NCBI GenBank assembly: GCA_001936135.1
Contig: CP012810.1
Coordinates: 2,046,001-2,110,000 of the forward strand
Direction: 5' to 3'
Length of the DNA stretch: 64,000 nucleotides
Origin: Saccharomycopsis fibuligera x Saccharomycopsis cf. fibuligera
Taxonomy: Eukaryota > Ascomycota > Saccharomycetes > Ascoideales > Saccharomycopsidaceae
Of this stretch, positions 1-9,006 are shown one piece after another. Under the pieces are notes generated by a model. That model worked only from the letters and a program-made list of their open reading frames with translations, was not told the origin of the DNA and made no database searches. Numbering within the stretch: the stretch's first letter is position 1; each line of letters begins with the position of its first letter. The position numbers were made by a program, and so were the translations under genes.

Positions 1-531
1 GATTTTCTGAGTTTGCTTTTGAAGTCTTTGGATGGAGTGAACTCAACAGGATCAAAAAGTAAATTTTCTGGTTTCAAATCACGATGCACAATGCCGCCGT
101 TATGCAAGTATCTTACTGCTTCAGCAATCTGGCAAATAACATGGCGAGACAAGTCCTCACTGAAATATGTCAAGTTGACAATTTGGTTGAAGATTTCGCC
201 GCCGGTACAAAGTTCCTGAACAATGTAGTAGTATTCGCGATCTTCAAAAAAGTTTTCAAACGCCACAATGTTTTCATGGTTGAGTCTTCGGAGAATAGTT
301 ACTTCTTTCAAAACAGATTGTTGTTGGGTCTTGTCAAGTTTAGCTTTGCTAATGATTTTGATGGCCACGTCTTCGCCACTACGGGTATTGTGACCCCGCG
401 CCACAATAGAAAAAGCGCCCTCACCAAGCTTTTCGTGAACATTGTAGTGGTTGTCTATGAGTGTTTGGTATTGGTGGGCGTTGCTGCGCTGACGGAAATG
501 TTTTTGTTGTTGTTGTTGTTGTTGTTGGTTG

Positions 532-564
<33 letters not shown>

Positions 565-1694
565 GCGGCTTCGGCCTCAGCGGAAGCGTTGGTATTATTG
601 GCGGTGTACATGTTGGTATTGGTATCGTCAAAAGTGTATGGGTTGACGGCGTTGTCGTTGGAAGAAAACGGAGAGAGAGGGGTTGTATTCTTTTTAAGAG
701 TAGCGTTGTCTAAGCAAATGGAGGCCAAGTTGTCGGCAACGTCGTTGATGTGATAAGCTTTGTCGCTATTTAGCTTCAGCAGGCCAAATGCGTTCATTTG
801 CTTCTGATCTGTGTCTTGCTTGGAATGCTCGTGATCGTGGTTGCTGCTATTATTGCTAGTCGGATTTGCGAAATCCTGGGGACTACTCAGCCGGGTGTTG
901 TTGTTGTTGTTGTTGTCGCGCTGTTGGTGTTGAATTGTGCTGTCTTGCGGCGACGACAGCGATGATGGAGACTCAACAGGCAGAGAGTTTTTGGAGCGAG
1001 AGTTTTTGATGAGGTTCTTGATGGACTAGAACGAGAGGTGGTTGTTAGCGAGAAAGGAAGGAAAGAAAAAGGAGAGGAAGAGAGGAAGGAGAGATTTAGG
1101 GCGCACGGGACGTGATGGGGCCAGGCTGCAAAGGAAAAAAATAATAGTTGTTTAAATAATAAAAAAAAGACAACAATAGCAATAATCAATATGCCGGCGC
1201 AGGCACCATGAACTGATAAACAAAAGAAACGGGAAGGGCAAGGGCAAGGGCAAGGGCAAAAGCCGCAGTAGAAAAAAAATAAAATTTGTGGAAAAAAAAA
1301 AAAAAAAAATGTATATCAGAATCACGAATTTAGATTGCCAGGTTGCCAGACTGCCCCAAGTTTAAACTTGAAAAGATTTGAGATTGCCATGGGATGAGTG
1401 GGGCAGAGAGCGTCGTCGCTTGCTATTCGCAAAAGAAAAGGGCAGGAGTAGGCGTGCTTACCTCAGTAAACTATACGCACTCACAGCAACGCAGAAAAAC
1501 GAAGAAAACGAAAAAAGAACACAGTTTGAAAGCTTGAATAAAAAAAAAAAAAATTAAAGGCAGCAGCTGAATCGTCAGCAATGGCAACGGCTGTGTCCCG
1601 TATAGTATCACGCCCTGAGTAAGTTTGCACAGATCTCTGGAGTGTCTGTAAATGAGCAAAGAGGAGCTGGAAAGTCTATACATACGCCAAACAT
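1..1694 (-). CDS. RCK2: RCK2-type MAPK-activated Ser/Thr protein kinase, N-terminal part
   Basis: The minus-strand frame from 1025 down to the window edge encodes a low-complexity N-terminus (Asn runs, a long poly-Gln near 504-562) followed by a CaMK-like kinase domain. Visible are the glycine loop GEGAFS, the AIKII lysine, LTYFSEDLSRHV and the catalytic loop HRDLKPENLLFDPVEF. The last two closely resemble yeast Rck2, a kinase activated by Hog1 in osmotic and oxidative stress. The activation loop and C-terminus lie outside the window. An in-frame stop at 1026-1028 is read as the TAG of a 3' splice site, preceded by a GCTAAC branch motif. The best first exon is 1686-1694 (ATG TTT GGC) followed by GTATGT, giving a 660-base intron (1026-1685) in phase 0. 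The alternative is an unspliced start at Met 797. Family call is firm; the first exon is an inference. Confidence 0.85.
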
Positions 1695-1905
1695 CACGGT
1701 TGTTTTTTGTGGATAGTGAAGTGGGTGGGTGGTCGTAAAGTGCTAACTAATTATTGAGTGTTTGCTTCCTGGGAATTTTTGGTTTTGTTTTCATTTTTTG
1801 TCTAACAGACGTTCTCTGCCGATGAAGTCATCGCTGGTCTCAGACATCGTCGTGGCTTCCGAAAATCTGCTCAAGCCAGCCAAAAACTCGCTAGCCGCTA
1901 GCTAG
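1581..1905 (+). CDS. Possible spliced 44-codon ORF, or leader intron of TIP41
   Basis: On the plus strand an ATG at 1581 opens a short frame that reaches GTAAGT at 1619. A GCTAAC motif at 1742 and TAACAG ending at 1808 complete a plausible intron of 190 bases. Joining 1581-1618 to 1809-1905 gives an open frame of 44 codons ending in TAG. I do not recognise the product. It lies antisense to the proposed RCK2 intron and just upstream of TIP41, so the splice signals may instead belong to a spliced 5' leader of the TIP41 mRNA. The branch-to-acceptor distance (about 60 bases) is long for yeast, and the whole thing may be chance. Confidence 0.2.
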
Positions 1906-2048
1906 TCTCAGCTAGTTTAGTATATTCGGCTATTACCCGCCCGTCTGACGTAAACCGCAGCGCTGGCTGCGTAACCCTCGTTGAATGGCCATACTAAAAT
2001 TGATGGAGCACACAACTACATCCTGATGATGAATAGCCGCCCCCCTAT

Positions 2049-3566
2049 ATGGATACATCAACCACAGTCCATCTCAAGCAACCCACTCACCAACCCATCA
2101 TAATGAGCAGCAAACCTTCGTCCTCCCATAGCAGCGCCTCCTCCTCATCTTCGCCCTCACTTTCATCGTCGGCCTCCTCCGCCCCCTCTGTTGTTGCTGC
2201 CCAAAGTGATTCCATCGCCACGCTAACCGCCACCCCTGCCAGCAAGCGCAATGCAACCGCCCAACATCAACTATCATCATCATCATCATCATCATCATCA
2301 TCGCCATTGCCACAGGGAATAAACGCTGTCCAGGTCAACTCCGCTAGGGAGATGTTTATGATGACAACCCGCTCCAGGGCCAACCCCAGAGTGATTCAGG
2401 GCTCAAAGACCAGAATCTCCCCTAACCCCGTTGCTCCTCCTGCTGCTCCCCCTGCTCCAATTACTACCTCAGCATCAAGCGCCAGCACTAACGCTGCCAC
2501 CACAACCACAACGTCCGCCAGTTTACCAAATATGGCAACCTCCTCGCCATTCACCAACCCGAATGTTAGCATTCCCGCAAAATTCCATCAAGGCCGCTGC
2601 AATAACCCCCAATGCGCCCACTGCGGCTCCGTCATTATTCCCGCTCCCGCTTCTTCTTTGCCCGTGAAAGACTCTCCATCCATCTCCATCAGCAACTGGG
2701 AGATTTTCACCACTAGAAAACCAATTTTGAATGCTGAAGAAATCGATTACTATGAAGAAAAACTCAATCTTCCGCTACCGGAAATGATCTTTGGTAAGAA
2801 CGAAGTGCGTATAAGAAATACCAAGCATCAATGGGAAATTGTATTCAACTCAATAGATGCGCTAGACACCGTATTGAAAATTGGCTGTGACCCAAACAAG
2901 TTACTCAAAGTGGCGCATTCAAATCATTGGTTCAACTACAGACAGAAAAAATCTAAAAACCAGTCAAGTAAAAATGATGGCGCTATAAACCCTTCAAACG
3001 CCCATGACCAACAACTATCCTCCGACATGTACGATACCGATGTGCCCACTGACAACATTGGCGAATACGTCACCAAGATGATCAAGCCCTACGACTGGAC
3101 ATACACTCCTTCGTACAAGGGCACATTGTGTCAAACAAACACCCACAAGTTTGCCAAGTCCCCGCAAAGCACCCAAATCCCAATTCACAAACTCAAAAGA
3201 CCAGACCCAATTTTGTTTTTTGACGATGTTGTGCTATATGAAGATGAATTAGCCGATAATGGTATCGCTATCTTGCAGGCCAAGATTAGAGTCATGGAGG
3301 AAAGATTGTTACTTCTATGTCGCTTTTTCCTCCGTATCGATAATGTCATCTTCAAGATTAAAGATGTGCGGGTGTTTGTTGAATTTAAGGAAAACTTGAT
3401 CATTAGAGACATCAAAGAACAGGAAGACACGTATCAGAATGTGTACAATAAAGTTCTACGAGCTAGTGCTGGTGATGACCCTAGATTTTACTTGAGAGAT
3501 AGTAATTGGGTAAGTAAACATTTACCAACCACTTTTCATGAAGTTGAAGAAATCAAACTTGAGTAA
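2049..3566 (+). CDS. TIP41: TIP41, Tap42-interacting TOR pathway regulator
   Basis: The 505-residue product matches the TIP41 family, which binds Tap42/PP2A-like phosphatases downstream of TOR. After a Ser/Ala/Pro-rich N-terminus of about 85 residues it has the yeast-specific block GINAVQVNSAREM, then CNNPQCAHCGSVIIP. The conserved core follows, with LPEMIFG, YDWTYT, YKGT, ELADNGIAIL and a RDSNWV segment near the C-terminus. All are recognisable from S. cerevisiae Tip41. The protein is longer than the S. cerevisiae one because of serine and alanine runs, including a poly-Ser encoded by a TCA repeat near 2275. ATG 2049 is the first ATG; ATG 2103 is also possible. The gene is divergent from RCK2, sharing about 350 bases of upstream sequence. 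Confidence 0.96.
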   Translation: MDTSTTVHLKQPTHQPIIMSSKPSSSHSSASSSSSPSLSSSASSAPSVVAAQSDSIATLTATPASKRNATAQHQLSSSSSSSSSSPLPQGINAVQVNSAREMFMMTTRSRANPRVIQGSKTRISPNPVAPPAAPPAPITTSASSASTNAATTTTTSASLPNMATSSPFTNPNVSIPAKFHQGRCNNPQCAHCGSVIIPAPASSLPVKDSPSISISNWEIFTTRKPILNAEEIDYYEEKLNLPLPEMIFGKNEVRIRNTKHQWEIVFNSIDALDTVLKIGCDPNKLLKVAHSNHWFNYRQKKSKNQSSKNDGAINPSNAHDQQLSSDMYDTDVPTDNIGEYVTKMIKPYDWTYTPSYKGTLCQTNTHKFAKSPQSTQIPIHKLKRPDPILFFDDVVLYEDELADNGIAILQAKIRVMEERLLLLCRFFLRIDNVIFKIKDVRVFVEFKENLIIRDIKEQEDTYQNVYNKVLRASAGDDPRFYLRDSNWVSKHLPTTFHEVEEIKLE

Positions 3567-3726
3567 TTGCTGCTATTGTACATATTTAGAGAAAAAAAAA
3601 AATATTAATAGATAAATTTGATATTTTTCTTATTGCATTAATAAGTTTTCCTTTTTCTTTTCCTGTTTTTCTTTTTTTCTTTTTTTTTTTTTTTTTTTTT
3701 GCTAAAGGAAATTTCAGTCCTTTCAG

Positions 3727-5235
3727 TTAAGTAATCACTGCTTGGATCACAACTAATCCATTACCAAACCGATCCAAGTCGCCGATCAGCACCTCATGGC
3801 CAAATATTCCAATCTCTTCACCATTGCTCAAATGGTACCGCACATCAAACACATCCTTTCTGTCGACTAGAAACCCACTGAGATAATTCTTGTATATGTC
3901 AAGCAACTCCGAAATGTGCATTGATGTGCTGAAACTAGAAACAAAGTCTGCTACTTTTCCCCTGAAACGGTTTCCATACTGCTGGCTATGGAAACTATTT
4001 TCAGTATTGCTGTTGTTGTTATTATTGTTTTTGTTCTCCGCTAACGTGATCTTAACCGTTGCCGTTGGCCCCTGTCTCTTACTACTATGGCTATGATGCG
4101 GCTGTTGCCGGCCTAATTGCTGATGACGGTGGTCGTAGGACAACAATGGTGAGTTCAAAATGCTAAGTGATGTTGAAGGAGATAGTGTTTGTGGTAAATT
4201 TCTTCCGGTTATTGCGAACGGTGATTCTAGTGGGTTTGTAGAAGAAACAGTCGAGTAAGTCGAGGTGGACATGTTCAGGAGATCAGGTACGGTGAAGCCA
4301 TTATGATTGCTGCTGCTATGGTTTTTGTTGGCGTTATTGTTATTACCGCTATTTGTATTAGTATTATTTTTGGTAGGTGTGCTATTATTGAACGAAACCG
4401 TACGGTTTGCCAAATTTTTCAACTTGGGTTTGAGAAAGTCTTTTGCGGGATTCTGATCGTTTTCACTCAAGTACTGCAGGCCGTTGTCGTTTTCATTTAT
4501 TTCTATCGTTGAATTGTTGGCCGACCTGTGTTCTTTAAATGATTCTTGGCTTTTGTTGATTGATTTAGTCATTGCTGAATACGGTCCATTCTTACTTCCG
4601 CCCTTCATACTTCCGCCCTTCATACTTCCAAAGCTTGGATCATCATTTCCTTTCCCATTGCCGTTGCCATAGCCATAAATTTGCCTTTCATGGCCTTTCC
4701 CCATTCTCGCAAATGGTTGCCCTTGCCGTTTGCTATTATAATCACCATTAATCATATCTTGGTGAACGTCAATATCCTCATCGTCTTCGTCGTCGTCGTC
4801 ATCATCTACGCTAAACCCATCGTGAACCCCAATATGTTCCGCCATTATCCCATTAATCAGCTTAACCAACTTTACGTAATTTTTCTTGACGTGTTTATTG
4901 GCATTTTGTGCCTTTTCTAATTTTCTAAACAGTTGAATTTGTGATTTTTCCGCAACGTGCCATTGGTGATTTAATCTTGAAATCTTGTTCTCAAGACTAT
5001 CGTTGAGATTTTTGAGTGATTTGTTTTCTGCAATTAGCGAATCATTGAGAGCTTTACTGGCTTCTAAATCTTTTTGAATTGAGTTGAGTTGTTTCTGTTG
5101 CGTTTGGTACGCGTATTCAAGTTCTTGGAGTTGTTGTTGAAGTTCCGCATTGCTCCGGGTTTGATTGTCTAAAAATACGGCAGTTTGCCTTAATATGGCT
5201 GGAATATTATCGACGCCAGGATCTGATCTTGACAT
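3727..5235 (-). CDS. Coiled-coil protein of unknown function
   Basis: A 502-residue product starting at ATG 5235; the frame extends to a TTG at 5250, but ATG is preferred. Residues from about 15 to 140 form a heptad-rich coiled coil (Leu, Glu, Gln, Lys) beginning near NIPAILRQTAVFLDNQ. An Asp/Glu run follows (about 155-165), then a Gly/Asn/Ser-rich middle with two copies of GSMKGG. A globular C-terminal segment of about 90 residues ends in GNGLVVIQAVIT. I do not recognise the family. The layout of coiled coil, disordered linker and small C-terminal domain would suit a scaffold or cytoskeletal protein, but that is only an inference. Its 3' end converges with TIP41 across 160 bases containing a T tract. 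Confidence 0.75.
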   Translation of the reverse strand: MSRSDPGVDNIPAILRQTAVFLDNQTRSNAELQQQLQELEYAYQTQQKQLNSIQKDLEASKALNDSLIAENKSLKNLNDSLENKISRLNHQWHVAEKSQIQLFRKLEKAQNANKHVKKNYVKLVKLINGIMAEHIGVHDGFSVDDDDDDEDDEDIDVHQDMINGDYNSKRQGQPFARMGKGHERQIYGYGNGNGKGNDDPSFGSMKGGSMKGGSKNGPYSAMTKSINKSQESFKEHRSANNSTIEINENDNGLQYLSENDQNPAKDFLKPKLKNLANRTVSFNNSTPTKNNTNTNSGNNNNANKNHSSSNHNGFTVPDLLNMSTSTYSTVSSTNPLESPFAITGRNLPQTLSPSTSLSILNSPLLSYDHRHQQLGRQQPHHSHSSKRQGPTATVKITLAENKNNNNNNSNTENSFHSQQYGNRFRGKVADFVSSFSTSMHISELLDIYKNYLSGFLVDRKDVFDVRYHLSNGEEIGIFGHEVLIGDLDRFGNGLVVIQAVIT

Positions 5236-6024
5236 GTTTATGGTTGACAAACTTGAAATGCTATTCAGTTGATTATTATTGTCTGCAGTCTGTCAAAGTC
5301 GCTTTTTTTTTTGATTACTGGAAGAGCCTCTCATTCTTGAAAAATTACCGGTAAACTATTGCAAATGGTTCATCAGTCTTGTTTTTGTTTTTTTGTTTTT
5401 TGTTTTGTTTTGTCTTGTTTTGCTGTCGTTACTTTTTGCTCATCTTTTTTTTTTTTTTTTTTTTATAGAATATATTTTTACATGTCATATTTTACCTGTC
5501 ATCTCATCTTATTTCATCTCATCTCATCTCATCTCTTATTTTCTAAATTTGTAAAAAATATGAAACTTTTCCCCGACACCCGCATACGTCGCACTAGCGC
5601 GCTACGTTTTAGAAAAAAAAAAAAAAGGAAAAATGAAATGAGGCTTGGTATATATAATTTGCTCGCCGGATCAACAATGAAAATATCCCATAGAACAAAA
5701 AAGAAAAGAAAACAGTCATATATACGTGACTATATAAAAATACAGATACATAAAATGTCAAGATTTAGGTTAAGTCGCAGAGTCAACAGTGTGCAATGTA
5801 ATCAAGACTCGTAAAAAGTACGCATAGTACCGTTTATTGGGGAAAAAAAAAAGCATTGCGTCACATACATATATATATATATATGCAGAAGGAGCTTATC
5901 CGACAGCATAGCGCATATATGCGCAGGATCTGCTACAGAATAAAAAAATCAAAAAAAATCAAAAAAAAAAAAAAAAAGTTGGTGTGGAAAAAGGTAAGGT
6001 TAGAGTTTTAACTTAGGAAAAAAG
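5236..6024. other. Gene-free stretch with simple repeats
   Basis: This is the upstream region of the coiled-coil gene. It contains T-rich tracts (5440-5464), a CATCT tandem run (about 5506-5534), A tracts and a short TA run near 5867-5884. The 151-codon plus-strand frame at 5359 is built largely of poly-Phe and poly-Lys from these tracts and is not credible. Nothing else is recognisable. Confidence 0.6.
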
Positions 6025-6104
6025 AGGTTGTACCAAGTTTCGTAATAGGGTTGTTCATTTTCAGTAGTCCTTCTAATCAAAACCAAAAGTATCGTTATAC
6101 AACC
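6025..6104 (-). pseudogene. Decayed tRNA-Gln(UUG) pseudogene
   Basis: On the minus strand this segment aligns with the four intact tRNA-Gln genes further right. It keeps the 5' GGTTGTATA start, the TTTTGATTAGA anticodon/intron area and a GTACAACC-like 3' end. Many substitutions and a few small deletions break the D arm, the T-loop B box and the acceptor pairing. Its upstream flank (about 6105-6170) also resembles that of the intact copy at 9456-9541, so tRNA and flank were duplicated together. Confidence 0.7.
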
Positions 6105-6267
6105 ATTAATCGACAACGTTGCAAACATCTTCCTTCACTGTGTTCACAGATTGTTGGAATTACTACCAGTCTGATCACCTGTATCACGTATATTATCCTT
6201 TTCAAATAAGACGCATAATGGGACCAAAGTGATGGACGGACACACACATGCTTACTAAGGCAACTAA

Positions 6268-6404
6268 TTTTTTTTTTCACACACAATATCGATTTATTAT
6301 TTCTATATAAACGATAGGAAATATAATCTTATAAACTTATCTATATAGTATATACAGTATAGTTCAGTTGTTATTATATATGGGAAACTTGTACAAGTGA
6401 AAAG
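6268..6404 (-). repeat. A-tailed short repeat, family R, copy 1
   Basis: About 137 bases that recur almost unchanged at 7918-8051 and in pieces at 8496-8544, 9621-9638 with 9911-9947, and 11393-11466. Read on the minus strand it starts TTTTCACTTGTACAAG, passes through AT-rich sequence with ATAAATCGATATTGTGTGTG, and ends in a run of about ten A. The A tail and truncated copies look like a LINE- or SINE-type insertion, but no coding region is present. An AT-rich LTR remnant is the alternative. Confidence 0.6.
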
Positions 6405-6950
6405 AAGATACCAAGAAACCAATCACAAAAAGACAATTCCAGTCAAGCAATCCTAATCATCATGTCGATAGATTAAAATGACACAAGGGCATAAAGGAGA
6501 TCTTGACCAAGAACCGCCCAAAAGTGCTAATAAGTTTCCTTTCTTCAAATTTACAATAATTGTCAACTGTAAAATTATTAGTTAATTAAAATCAAAAATT
6601 ATGAGACCCATACCTCTCCAATGAAAATCGGAAAGATATGACATTCAAACCTGGTACGCTGTGCAATGTAAGCAGGTCCAAATGGCCATATGGGCTTCAT
6701 GATCCCCAATGACTTCTCAAGGTAAGTATAATTAACACCAAAGATACTATGAAAACTTCGCATCACATGAGCATAATGGCGGAGGAGAGACTAGTCGAAC
6801 CAGTGGTGTTCTTACAGAACTACTTTAAGCACCACGGCAGCCTTTTTTTTTTTCTTTTCCACACAAAATATCGATTGCAGCCAGCTTTCCCAAGCTATCT
6901 AAAAACAATCTTTTCACAACTTCCCTTCAATGCTGTGTTTGCTAAAAAAT

Positions 6951-7036
6951 GGTTGTATAGTGTAGTGGTTATCACTTTCGGTTTTGACTTTAATCGAAAC
7001 ATCCGAACAACCCCGGTTCGAATCCGGGTACGACCT
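6951..7036 (+). tRNA. tRNA-Gln(UUG) with 14-base intron, copy 1
   Basis: A full cloverleaf can be drawn: a 7-bp acceptor stem GGTTGTA/TACGACC, D arm GTG...CAC, anticodon stem TTCGG/CCGAA and T arm CCCCG-GTTCGAAT-CCGGG. Removing 14 bases after position 37 leaves the loop TTTTGAT with anticodon TTG (reads CAA), and the spliced sequence is nearly that of yeast tRNA-Gln(UUG). The intron begins CTTTAATCG here, where the other three copies have TTTTAATCG. A T run follows at once (7037) as a Pol III terminator. About 50 bases downstream a LINE fragment begins in opposite orientation. Confidence 0.95.
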
Positions 7037-7084
7037 TTTTTTCTACAACAAATTGACTTGTAAATTTTTTTATAAAAAGGCTGC

Positions 7085-7622
7085 TTTTCATTTTTTGCTA
7101 TATCCGTGGCGTATGGAGAAATGAGTACTTTTGATTTATCATAGTTAAAACTCCCTCCCGTTATCGAGCAGAATTCTTGGATCGTTTGGATTGCTGACTC
7201 CATGTCCTGATTACCATCTGCAAAAATGGTGATATCATCGGCAAAGGCTAAGTGTGTGACTTTTATTGGGCTAAGATATTTTGTATTAATAGTGAAGCCT
7301 TGTAGTTTTTTCTCAACATTCCGTAGAAGGGGTTCAACTGCCAATACGAAAAGCGATGGGCTGATTGGGTTTCCTTGTAAGGTACCTTGGTTCAAGGGAA
7401 AGAGCGGGCCTGTCTTATTGCTCAGGTGAAGGCATCCGATTGTACTTTGTAGTATCAGCATTACTGTGGATGTGAAACCTTCGGTACCAAAGTTGAGATG
7501 TTTCAACAAGCATTCAAGGCATGTGTGGGACACATTATCGAAAGCCTTCTGAAAGTCCAAAAGAAGTATGCGCAAGTTTTCGTGTTTGGCGAAGTAGTGC
7601 TCTTGATTTGGTGGTGTCTTCA
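7085..7622 (-). mobile_element. L1/Zorro-type LINE fragment: reverse transcriptase domain
   Basis: An unbroken minus-strand frame encodes the palm of a non-LTR retrotransposon reverse transcriptase. Motif A is LLLDFQKAFDNVSH, motif B GTLQGNPISPSLF, motif C AFADDITIFADG, and motif D is near GGSFNYDKSKVLISP. The FADD box and DFQKAFD pattern are those of L1-clade LINEs such as Candida Zorro, not of copia- or gypsy-type enzymes. Endonuclease, fingers, thumb and C-terminal domains are missing, so it cannot be an active element. Upstream it abuts LTR copy A at 7623; downstream it fades out about 50 bases from the 3' end of tRNA copy 1, where the open frame runs on antisense through the tRNA. Confidence 0.85.
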
Positions 7623-7896
7623 TTCCGGACTTGGTTGTATATCTTTAGAGTCCATTATTTGATTGTAAAAAGCCTTTTATTTCTAATATAACTAAATAGT
7701 AATAAATATATAGCAATATTGGGTTGAACCGTATATAAATAATAATCAGACCTAATAAAACACATATTAGCGTTGAGCAATTAATAGTAGTAAATACGTG
7801 TATCTTGCACCAAGATAAAAGATCCGCGAAGTTATTTAGTAATAAGTACTGATTAACTGTATTCAGGTTTGTTGGTTCAGAACTCAATGTTCGTCA
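7623..7896 (-). mobile_element. Solo LTR, copy A (274 bp)
   Basis: Read on the minus strand it begins TGACGAACATTGAG and ends AAGTCCGGAA, the same length and nearly the same sequence as copy C (9639-9912). Near its 3' end an ATG opens MDSKDIQPSPE, resembling Ty1-like elements in which the Gag start codon lies inside the LTR. The five bases on either side (CTTCA and GTATA) do not match, so flanks were lost or rearranged. It directly adjoins the LINE fragment at 7622. Confidence 0.7.
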
Positions 7897-7917
7897 GTAT
7901 AAGATTGACGGTAGTAA

Positions 7918-8051
7918 TTTTTTTTTTCACACAATATCGATTTATTATTTCTATATAAACGATAGGAAATATAATCTTATAAACTTATCTATATAGTATA
8001 TACAGTATAGTTCAGTTGTTATTATATAGGGGAAACTTGTACAAGTGAAAA
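7918..8051 (-). repeat. A-tailed short repeat, family R, copy 2
   Basis: Nearly identical to copy 1 (6268-6404), with the same A tail (T run at 7918-7927 on the plus strand) and the same CACTTGTACAAG start. It lies about 20 bases right of LTR copy A and about 280 bases upstream of tRNA copy 2. Confidence 0.6.
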
Positions 8052-8133
8052 CCCCGTTAGCATTAGTTAGACTTTAATGGATCTTTTGGAATCGAAATAG
8101 ATATAGGAGAGATTATAGTCTAGGATGGATGAT

Positions 8134-8256
8134 ATTTTATTTTATTTTTTTATTTTATTTTTTTTTTTTTGAGGCCCATTGCTTTGCTGTCGACAGATAA
8201 AAAGAAAGGGGTCTCACTTCAGTACCATCTTCCACTCACTAAGATAACACTGATGT
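8134..8256 (-). mobile_element. 5'-truncated LINE 3' end with A-rich tail
   Basis: On the minus strand this is the same 3' untranslated sequence as at 12340-12428 (ACATCAGTGTTATC..., then GTCGACAGC), followed by an A-rich tail (8134-8170). Only the last 90 or so bases of the element remain, the expected product of 5'-truncated LINE insertion. Its 5' junction lies exactly 71 bases upstream of tRNA copy 2, the same spacing as the LINE next to tRNA copy 4. Confidence 0.75.
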
Positions 8257-8327
8257 GTAAGATTACACTGCTTCTGAGAGTTTTCTGTAGAATCATTTGT
8301 ATTTCAACCCAGAAAAGGTCAATATTC

Positions 8328-8413
8328 GGTTGTATAGTGTAGTGGTTATCACTTTCGGTTTTGATTTTAATCGAAACATCCGAACAACCCCGGTTCGAAT
8401 CCGGGTACGACCT
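8328..8413 (+). tRNA. tRNA-Gln(UUG) with 14-base intron, copy 2
   Basis: Same cloverleaf, anticodon TTG and T-loop B box as copy 1, with intron variant TTTTAATCGAAACA. A run of seven T follows as terminator. Its 71-base upstream flank (8257-8327) recurs inverted beside copy 4 (11608-11678), showing that the two loci are inverted duplicates. Confidence 0.95.
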
Positions 8414-8495
8414 TTTTTTGTACTTAGTAGTTAGATAGAAGTAATAAACCGATTTTGTGTGTTTGAAAAAAAAAAAAAGAAAAATAGCTGTATCT

Positions 8496-8544
8496 TCTAT
8501 CGTTTATATAGAAATAATAAATCGATATTGTGTGTGAAAAAAAA
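8496..8544 (-). repeat. Truncated family R repeat, copy 3
   Basis: On the plus strand this reads ATCGTTTATATAGAAATAATAA through CGATATTGTGTGTG and eight A, the 3' half of the R repeat. In orientation it is opposite to copies 1 and 2. The listed strand follows their convention loosely; the A tail is on the plus strand here. Confidence 0.5.
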
Positions 8545-9006
8545 TCCACTTATTATTTGGAGAAAGCAACAAAAAGTTGCTATCTTTTTCTGTTAAGAAG
8601 ATGCCCTATACACACAAAGGACCTCAGTGCTATTATAAAAAAACAATAAAACATGCTAAACCTAATGGTATGGAGTGTGTGTGTCATATAATTTATGTTT
8701 TACTGTCGGTGTTATATCAAATAACATCACCCATGCCATACATCAGGCATAATTTCTCTTTTTGATAAACTGCATCCGGTGGCGGTAGAAGCAGTCGAAC
8801 ACACGCATGCCTACTAAGGCAACTAACACCAAAGACTCGGTGGAATATTCTCACTAAATCATGATGGGCGAAAATTGAAGTAGCTTATGTAGTCAAAAAA
8901 GAAGACAAATTTTATTTAAACATATACTTTATAAGAATAGAGGTGAGAAAAGAGGCGGATTTCACTACTCAACTTATTCATTGCGTAACATAGTCTACAC
9001 TTAATG
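8545..9006. other. Gene-free spacer with remnants
   Basis: No supported gene. The motif CTACTAAGGCAACTAACACC (8812-8831) resembles 6252-6266 and 11345-11358, the last of which forms a perfect 8-bp hairpin GTTGCCTT/AAGGCAAC. These may be traces of a further, older element family. The 62-codon frame at 8577 has no recognisable content. Confidence 0.4.

Noticed and set aside
84-713. 209-codon plus-strand frame at the left end
   Set aside because: It is antisense to the RCK2 kinase domain; its Leu/Val runs come from the complement of the poly-Gln repeat.
5359-5814. 151-codon plus-strand frame
   Set aside because: Made of Phe, Ser and Lys runs from T and A tracts and CATCT repeats, with no domain.
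6895-7084. Reading the LINE RT frame on through the tRNA as one protein
   Set aside because: The C-terminal part is antisense tRNA-Gln copy 1 and flank; LINE similarity ends near 7085.
7085-7622. copia- or gypsy-type reverse transcriptase
   Set aside because: The FADD box and DFQKAFD motif A are those of non-LTR L1-type enzymes, so the RT does not belong to the neighbouring LTR family.
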